Positions 56,933 to 64,000 of a DNA stretch of 64,000 bases are shown here, piece by piece. The stretch is taken from contig WTPW01000443.1 of assembly GCA_009809945.1 (NCBI GenBank), positions 359,257 through 423,256 on the forward strand, given 5' to 3'. The DNA comes from Gigaspora margarita (lineage: Eukaryota; Glomeromycota; Glomeromycetes; Diversisporales; Gigasporaceae). A program made the position numbers and the translations under genes. The notes under the pieces are model-generated. The model had not been told where the DNA came from, made no database searches, and saw only the letters and a program-made list of their open reading frames with translations. Numbering within the stretch: position 1 is the first letter of the stretch; each line of letters starts with the position of its first letter.

Positions 56933-59900
56933 GTTGCAGGTCCTGAAACAAAGGCAACATTTAGCCCAAGCCCTTCAAAGGCCTATTATACCGGTTTCAG
57001 AAGAAACCAACCTAGCTGAACCTACCCCCAGTGCTAAGACCACCACTGCCAAGTGCTATGTAAGGTTAAAAATAATTCTATAATAGCAATATTAGACTCT
57101 GGTGCTACTGTCAGCATCATGTTAAAGAAACTTCCGAACAAATTAGGCTTTCAAATCAAGGAACCATCAACTGCGGTCATAGTAATAGCAGATAGTACCT
57201 GAAAACATACTCTGGAAAAAATATCTGGCATTACCATTGCCATTAGAGTATTTCTGTACCTACCAACTTCCAAATTATCAAATCTTCAGATGAAACCATG
57301 CTTCTAGGGATCGATTAGCTCCAGAAAATCAGAACTGTATTCACTTTGATGAGAACAAACTCATCTTTAGGTACCTAGAGAAAGGCGCAAAAATCTCTAT
57401 TATATAAACCTAAGAAGACCTATTGGATGCCCTCAAGAAATCACAGGAGAAGAAAAAAATGACTTCTTCAATACTAATGAAAAAGAAACTGTGGAGAAGG
57501 TAAAAAGCTATCACACCAAAAATGCAGATGTACCACCCCTACCTCTATGTGAATGAATGCTCAACCCAGCCATATACATTACCAACCTGGAAGAACTTCC
57601 AACCCCCAACTATGACAATGTCCCAGGATCAACACCTAAGAATGTTATTAACAATTAGTACCTAAAATTGCTATGAAGGAAGGGCAAAAAGAGGTAGCAA
57701 TTTGTATGATAAAGAAATACCAAGACCTATTTCCTAGCAGTCTGGATAAACTTGGATATGCCACAGAAGTTCAGCATGAAATTGACACTGTTGATGCCTG
57801 GCCTATTAAGCAAACTGCATACTGAATGGCCCCCGATGCACAAGAATTCCTGCAAAAGAAAATTAAAAAATTGTTAGACAAGAGATTAATATATGAAATA
57901 AAGAGCCCCTGGACCTCTTCTGTAGTTATAGTTCTAAAGAAAAATAGCAAGCTACAGCTGTGTATTGATTATCGTAAATTAAATGCTGTAACCAAAAAGG
58001 ATGCCTACCTCTTACCTCGAATAGATGACCTACTAGAAGTATTTGGCATTGCATGATGGTTTTTCAGTCTCAACCTAGCCAGTGGCTACTGGCAAATCGG
58101 CATATGACCTAGCAACCAAAAAAAGACTGCATTTATTACCAAACAAGGAGTTTACACCTTTAGAGTTATGCCCTTCAAGTTGTATAATGCCAGGCCACAT
58201 TCCAACGGACCATGAATCACGTGCTTGATAAGTATATTGGACACTTTGTAGCTGTTTACCTTGATGATATCATTATCTACTCGCCCACATTCGAGGACCA
58301 CCTGGGGCATATCCAACAAGTTTTGCCAAAATTTGTGCTGCCGTCATAAAGTTGAATCTGAAAAAATATGACCTGTTCTGGCGGGAAATCAGATTCTTGG
58401 ATCATGTGGTTGATAAAGATAGTATCCAACCCAACCTGGAAAAAGTAGCTAAAGTAAAGAGGTTTCCTACCCTGACCAACCTAACAATGCTCTGAGCATT
58501 TGTCAGCCTGGCCTCCTACTATCGTTGATTTATTCCCTGCTTTGCAACCATAGCCAAACTATTGCACTACCTATTAGAAAAAGGTGTAAAGTATAATTGG
58601 AAAGAAGTACATGAAATCACCTTTAATAAGCTAAAGAACTACCTTATCTCAGCTCTGGTACTGCAGTACCCCAATTTCGACTAACTATTTTATCTTCATC
58701 TGATGCCTCAGGTATCAGGTTAGGAGCAGTATTGGTGCAAAAAGATGAACGTAAAAAAGAGTATGCCATAGCATATGCCAGTAAAAGTCCTATCTGACCA
58801 GAAAGAAATTATGCAGCAACTGAACTAGAATGTTATGCTATAGTATAGGCTGTAGAATATTTCTACTATTATTTGGAGTATAAACTTTTTATGATTGTTA
58901 CTGACTATTCTGCTCTAAAATGGCTCCAAAAATCAGCTCTCAAAGGATGTAGGGTTTGATGGATTCTATAGTTGCAGCCCTACAACTTTACTATAGTACA
59001 CTGAGCCAGCAGAGTTCACAATAATGCGGATGCTCTATCCCATAAGATAAAGGAAGTACCTGAATGAACCAACCACCCTACTGATACCAATAGTGCCAGA
59101 GTATTGAAAAACTACCACAAGGACCTACTGGCAGTCTGATGCCCAAATTCACTGGTCCAGAAATAGAGGCATTTTGTATTACCTAGAAGGATTTTTGTTA
59201 GAAGACTCTAACAAAAAAATTGCCTGAGAAAACCACTGGACAAGTCAACTATAGAGGGTAAAATGAAGAAATAGAGGAGAGATTCGTGAACATAGACGAA
59301 TAGAGTGGCTGGAGTATGGATAGTGATAAAGAAGTAAGTGATTCGGGTTACTCCAGCTGGGAAAACGAGGAAGAACTTACCACTAGCCAAATTGAAGCAG
59401 AAAGGCATCAGGAGGCATTAATTCGACAACTAACTCAAGAGCTATAGTCTGAGACAACCTGGGTTGAACAAGTAGGATATCATATAATCGATACTCCTAA
59501 TACAGATTGTACTCTATTAAGCGAAGACTTGGACAAAACTTACCTCATCGACATACCTCCATGAGGAGAAGAAGGTCATTTTCCCAAACTAGAAGATGGC
59601 AAGAACTATGAAATGATCGAACTACCTTGTATTTATCCGGAGTACTTACCCTTTGACTGGGATGACCATGAAGCAACCATTTCTGATAATAATAATAGTT
59701 ACATGAACTGGGACTGCTGCGACTTACTATAAAAAAAACTATATGAATGGATCTGATGTTAGAGAGAGGTTGATTAGGAGCCCTAATTACCAATTTGACA
59801 AATTACTAACAATTTTGCTTTAAAGAGTTTTATCACACTTATCTACAGTTTTTTGACTTATGAAGGTTTTTAGAAGTATCCCACAGCGATACCTGATCCA

Positions 59901-60797
59901 ATGGTAGACGAACCAATATACTAAACAATAAAATAACCAAACTAGAAGAAAAAGTGAGACCTAGGAGAAGTTGAAAGCAAAGTATATAAGATTATAAGTA
60001 GAAATCTTGAACCTAGAATTGTTCAGGATATAGTAAAAGAAAAACACCTTATAAGAAAATAAATTTTTCTTATTATGCCCAAAATCGCTATACGAAACCT
60101 AATATTAAGCTCAATTCAGACCAGGTCACCAGTAGCCTAGCATAAAGAATGATAGAACCACAACACTACCAAGTAGTCAAACTTTACTTACAATATTAGC
60201 AGTACCCATTCCATTTTGATGAACCACAATATAAGTAACTGGAAAGGCAGAGTCGATACTTCTATTTAGAAAAAGGAGCCTTGTATAAGAGAAATGAAAG
60301 AAAAAGGTTGATGAAGGTCCTACAAGAAAGGGAAGTGAATACTATCCTTGCCTTTGCCCACGACCACCTATTAGCTACTTATTCTGGGAGGAATATCATG
60401 TTCAATAAACTGCGTGACTATTACTATTGGCCAAATATGTACCATGACATACAGGAGTATCAATACCTGTGAAAGTTGTCAGAGGCACGGTATATGAAAA
60501 TTATGGGAACCTTTACACCCTATACCAGTAGGAGCCCCATTCTATAGGATTGGAATTGACATAGCTGGACCCCTAACAGTTACATCATGTACCAACTGAT
60601 ATATTGTAGTAGCCACCGACTACATGACAAAGTGGACAGAAGCTCAGGCTATTCCAAAAGATAATACTAAAGAAGTAGCGAAATTCATATATGAGGAAAT
60701 AATATGTCAACATGAGTGCCCCCAAAGTATATTGTTAGATAGAGGATCTCATTTTTGCATCTGCCTTATTGATGAACTCCTGGCTGAACTACATCAG
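56933..60797 (+). pseudogene. gypsy-2 pol: protease, reverse transcriptase, RNase H, integrase N-terminus
   Basis: Protease: AILDSGATVSIMLKKL at about 57087-57135. Reverse transcriptase: 57826-58056 reads LLDKRLIYEIKSPWTSS, LCIDYRKLNAV and LPRIDDLLEVF; then LASGYWQIG, VMPFKLYNA (Gly and Cys of the usual FGLxNA replaced) and YLDDIIIY at about 58258. RNase H remnants run from about 58680 (FDxLFYLH) to 59050. An acidic spacer covers 59060-60230. The integrase zinc region is at 60340-60480 (AHDHLLATYSGRNIM, YYYWPNMYHDIQEY), then DIAGP near 60558. The frame is cut by the element starting at 60798. Many stops; not functional. Confidence 0.82.
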
Positions 60798-61461
60798 TAA
60801 ATTTTATATATAGATATATATCGATTACTAACTGATAAGATATATATCGATAATCAACACCCTGCCGATTATTATCGATAGTAATAGTAATCGATATATA
60901 TCTATATTAATTGATATATATCTGATATAATATCAATTAATAATTATTATATTTACATAATCATGCTTTTTGTATATTTTATAGGTTTTTGCAAGTTTTT
61001 GCAAGTTTTTGCAATTTAATATAAAATTTTAATTTTTTTATTTATTATTATATTTTAAATTAAATATACAATATTCACAAGTTTTCACAATTTAATATAA
61101 AATTTATTTTTTTATTTATTATTATTATATATTATATTTTATTAAATATTATATTTTTTATTATATATTACATATCTTATTATATATTATTATAAAAAAA
61201 ATGACAAAAAAAATAAAACCAAAAATAAATAACAAAAAAAAATGAAAACAACTACTTTCACACTTTGTCGTATCTATTCAATTATTTTTCTCACTCTGCA
61301 ATTATATTCACTTATATTTGCTCATATTTACTACTTCTTGCAAAGTGTCAGAGAAGTTAGAATTGGTATTCTTGTAAAGTGCCAGAAAAGGCAGGTCATT
61401 TTCTTGCAAAGTTCCAAAGGAAATAAGGAATAATTAAAATAAATAAATAAGTAAAAAAATA

Positions 61462-61756
61462 GAAAACAAACAACAAACAAAAATGTAAGCAAACTAAATA
61501 AAAAAATAAATGAAGCCCCAAATTTCTATTTCTTTGAGTTTGTATTTTTGCAATTTTGAAATCATCGAAGGTTTTTGCAAAGTTTCGAAAGAGCCTAGGT
61601 TATAGTAAAAAAAAAAAGAAAACAAACAAAAAACAAAAATATAAGCAAACTAAATAAAAAATAAACAAAGCCCCAAATTTTCATTTCTTTGAGTTTGCAT
61701 TCTTGCAATTTAGAAATCATCAAAGATTTTCGCAAAGTGTCAAAAAAGCCTAGATT
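61462..61756. repeat. ~140-bp tandem duplication with GCAAAGT words
   Basis: 61462-61603 and 61618-61756 share AAGCAAACTAAATAAAAAA, GAAGCCCCAAATTT-like, TTTCTTTGAGTTTG and GAAATCATC blocks, each ending in a GCAAAGTxTCxxAAxAGCCTAG word. Further isolated copies of that word occur near 61335-61420, 61770-61785 and 61940-62030. Confidence 0.7.
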
Positions 61757-62284
61757 ATTTTTTCTCACAAAGTGCCAGAATAAAATAATTTAATAAAAAA
61801 ATTTTAAAAATAAAACAAAAAAAAACAAAAACAATAAACATGAAACGAAAAATAAATAAAGTGAAACCTTGCAAAAATTTGTAAAAACTTGTGAAGACTT
61901 GCGATAACTTGCAAAACTTGCGTTCTTGAAAATTTAGAACTTGCTGGGTATGTTTTTGCAAAGTGTTGAAAGGCTGAAACAGCTTGTACAAAGTGGCAAA
62001 AGTTGTTAGATTTCTTGCAAAGTACTTGAAAGTTAGGGTTGGTATTTTTTTTATAAAAAAATTAAAAAAATAATAAATAAAAAAAAAACAAAACAAAAAT
62101 GAAAAACAATGTAAAAGTGATAGAAGATCTAAATTATAAACAAAAAAAATAGACAAAGATCTAATCTGATCTTGTACTATGATCATCAAAACATTTCGAA
62201 ACATTTCGAAAATATTAGTCAACACACTTTTGGTATGATCCTGAGTACAGATCACTGATCCAGCTTAAAATATTTGAAATATTA

Positions 62285-62428
62285 AAAAAAGAGAAAAAAA
62301 AAGAAAAGAAAGAGAAGAAAAGAGAGAGAGAAGAAAAGGGAGAGAAAAAAAAGAGAAAGAAAAAAAAAAGAGAGAGGAGAAAAAAAAAGGGAGAGAAAAG
62401 AAAAAAAGGGAAAAAGAGATAAAAATAG
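62285..62428. repeat. ~140-bp pure purine (G/A) tract
   Basis: Almost uninterrupted AAAGAGAAAAAAAAAG-type purines on the plus strand. The minus-strand Phe/Leu/Ser-rich open frame over it is an artefact of composition. Confidence 0.9.
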
Positions 62429-62678
62429 TGCAAAATGCTTTTTTTTTCTGTTTTTTTTTTATGTAATCATTAAAGATCTGTTAATCATTATATATCATTT
62501 TAAATAATTCTGATTATAATCGATTTATAGATATATAACAATTTAATATAAAAAATGATATATATCAATTTAGATATATATCGGTTTTTATCCAATTAAT
62601 CGATATATAATAATATTTTATAATTGATATAAAATGATTAAGTGTTATATATCGATTAATATCTATATATAAAATTTG

Positions 62679-63285
62679 CAGATGTAATGACCGACCACCA
62701 CTATTTCACCCCATACCACCCACAGATTAACAGGCTAGTAGAGCGGTTTAACAAAACCCTCTATAATTCTTTAGTACAATTAGTGGAGAATGTCCGAGAT
62801 TGGGACTTGCTAATAGCTCCCATATTGTTTACATATCAAATTACAAAACAAGTTTCAACCTAGAAAACACCCTTTTATTTGGTATATGGACAGCAGGCCA
62901 AGCTCCCTCTACACCCTAGTGACTCCTCTAATTTACTTCATGAGATGATAATTCAACAGATATATGAGATCGATAATGACCTCCAATGGGCCCGTGAAGA
63001 AGCAGTGCATCAAATTTAAGCTGCCCAAAACAAACAGAAGGCACAATACAACCAACAAAGCCTCACCACCCCCTTACTTTCTATTAGAGAAAAAGTATTG
63101 GTTTATAATGCAAGTGTACTGGGTACCTATAGCCACAAACTAGAGCCAAAATAGAAGGGTCATACTATATACATGATATCCTTATGAATGGTGCCTATAA
63201 ACTTCGTGATATGAACGGGAAAGTCTTTTTAGCCTCTATAAACAAGAAAATTCTAAAGCTGTACCATGAGAGAGGAATATAAAAA
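62679..63285 (+). pseudogene. gypsy-2 integrase core end and C-terminus
   Basis: After the insertion the frame continues with FTPYHPQINRLVERFNKTLY (HPQ and the catalytic Glu), ENVRDWDLLIAPILFTYQI, then PFYLVYGQQAKLPLHPSD, and a C-terminal part with KVLVYNASVLGTYSHKLEPK and KGHTIYMI (GPYxI-type position). Stops occur at about 62861, 63019 and later. It ends near TMREE at about 63275. Confidence 0.82.
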
Positions 63286-63601
63286 AAGGCACTGGTAGAA
63301 GGCTATCCTAAAATAACTTTTGTTTTTTTTCAAAATAAAAAAAATAATATATATATATATACGTATCCGCAACATAAGTAGAACCGTAGCTATCCAGATT
63401 GATACAAACCTAAGCACTATCAACCTTTTCTTGAGAACCCTAGGACCCCGGACATCTCTCATATAGGTCATAACTGATCTGCATGAATTTAGACGTTTTT
63501 GCTACCCTAAAATCAAGTAAATTTGCTAAAAGTTGGATTATTACATATAAATTTTATAGTAATTTGCTAAAAACTAAATTATAACATCTAGCATCGGGAG
63601 G
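63286..63601. other. non-coding, nothing recognised
   Basis: Contains an (AT)n run at 63348-63362. It may be the remains of the gypsy-2 3' end, but no LTR match to 52406-53737 was found by eye. Confidence 0.4.
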
Positions 63602-64000
63602 GTGTGGCGCCTTAGAGAAGTGGTCAAGGTGTCACCCCCAAGCGGCAGATTGACAGTTCGAATCCCACTGGCGACGTTTTGGAGTTAAAATCTGTGTTTG
63701 GTAATTGTGGCTTATGATCGGTTGGGTGCAAAAAACCTGAAACCTTGGTTCCACCATCTCGAATGGGAGCTCGCGGGCGCAATGATGTACTACATCGCAA
63801 ATCCAGGGAACCAGAAAAAACCCACAAGAACCCGTTTGGCAAGTCCCAAGTTAGGAGGTAGTGAAAATCGGTCCTTACGGTATTGCCAAAGAAGGTGGTA
63901 CTACGATCGGAACGAACCTAATGAGGGCAGGTAGCTTCGGTTACCAAATCCGGGCAATGCTACATGTATGGGACACGGAAGTTGCCTCGGTAGGCAGTTT
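63602..64000 (+). mobile_element. tRNA-derived SINE-like sequence, continues past the window edge
   Basis: 63602-63680 has an A-box-like CTTAGAGAAGTGGTCAAGG and a B box AGTTCGAATCCC ending CTGGCGACG, in the spacing of a class II (Ser/Leu-like) tRNA. No acceptor or anticodon stem folds convincingly, so it is a tRNA-derived head rather than a tRNA gene. The body after it is much more GC-rich than its surroundings and holds only chance open frames. The 3' tail and target duplication are outside the window. Confidence 0.55.

Larger units (their letters stand above)
60798..62678. mobile_element. inverted-repeat element in gypsy-2 integrase (1881 bp), 3-bp duplication
   Basis: Ends TAAATTTTATATATAGATAT and, complemented at the right, CAAATTTTATATATAGATAT are nearly exact. 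CAG flanks both sides (60795-60797, 62679-62681), and integrase coding continues across the junction. Both subterminal regions hold clusters of ATATATCGATTA words. The interior is low-complexity with repeated GCAAAGTGxCAGAAAAG words and a purine tract. No transposase; superfamily unknown. Confidence 0.65.
52406..63285 (+). mobile_element. Ty3/Gypsy retrotransposon gypsy-2, heavily decayed
   Basis: Gag, protease, reverse transcriptase, RNase H and integrase occur in the same order and with the same sequence style as gypsy-1, clearly a related but different family. Two elements interrupt it (55119-56932, 60798-62678). Stops and small deletions are more frequent than in gypsy-1, so it looks older. 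No 3' LTR is seen before the SINE-like sequence at 63602. Confidence 0.88.

Noticed and set aside
62215-62433. Minus-strand Phe/Leu-rich open frame
   Set aside because: It is the complement of a pure purine tract.
63602-63680. Functional tRNA gene
   Set aside because: A and B boxes are present, but no acceptor or anticodon stem could be paired.

Overview
The window looks like nuclear DNA of an arbuscular mycorrhizal fungus (Glomeromycotina, Rhizophagus-like). The evidence is strong AT richness, Sel1-repeat genes, and a protein kinase with the Cys-rich N-terminal signature (CxxC...AWCQTCDP) and the linker typical of the large Glomeromycotina kinase families. It also carries a LINE reverse transcriptase with the DGIDQGE motif and an extreme load of nested, decayed transposons. 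No other taxonomic evidence is available, so the assignment is an inference.

Layout. 1-10 kb is gene-poor: hAT-like non-autonomous elements (975-1933, 9256-9514), a three-deep nest of palindromic elements (3190-4861) and a ~325-bp palindromic satellite (6290-7500). 10047-13500 is a pogo/Tigger-type DNA transposon with a three-exon transposase gene broken by one homopolymer frameshift. 13785-35204 is one Ty3/Gypsy retrotransposon (gypsy-1) with both LTRs. It is split by a 161-bp MITE in gag, by an 8.8-kb hAT at the RT/RNase H border (which itself holds a palindromic element and a 7.9-kb LINE with a 16-bp target duplication), by a 4.4-kb Mutator-like element that appears to carry pieces of host G-alpha and Sel1 genes, and by a MITE in the 3' LTR. 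Several of these joints can be read to the base because target duplications or empty-site homologues are present.

36.9-48.4 kb is the only host-gene-like island: a duplicated pair of convergent Sel1-repeat genes (one open reading frame intact, the rest fragments) followed by a tyrosine-kinase-like protein kinase gene with three exons. Between the divergent Sel1 pseudogene and the kinase lies a 4.3-kb array of about 40 units of ~105 bp. Each unit is built like a fungal intron (GTAAGTAT at the start, CTTAC near the end, then YAG). Successive units are separated by exactly three nucleotides, and that triplet varies from joint to joint. This is the most unusual object in the window.

49.6-64 kb contains a hAT-like element made largely of an ATTCATAATATTTATGA satellite (49660-52314), then a second, older gypsy copy (gypsy-2, about 52406-63285). 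Gypsy-2 is interrupted by a hAT-like element carrying five copies of a ~320-bp palindromic satellite (55119-56932) and by a 1.9-kb element with a probable 3-bp target duplication (60798-62678). A tRNA-derived SINE-like sequence reaches the right edge.

Most coding sequence is dead transposon sequence. Differences between the two gypsy-1 LTRs are almost all transitions, and many stops in the elements are explained by C-to-T or G-to-A changes, which points to cytosine deamination of silenced repeats.
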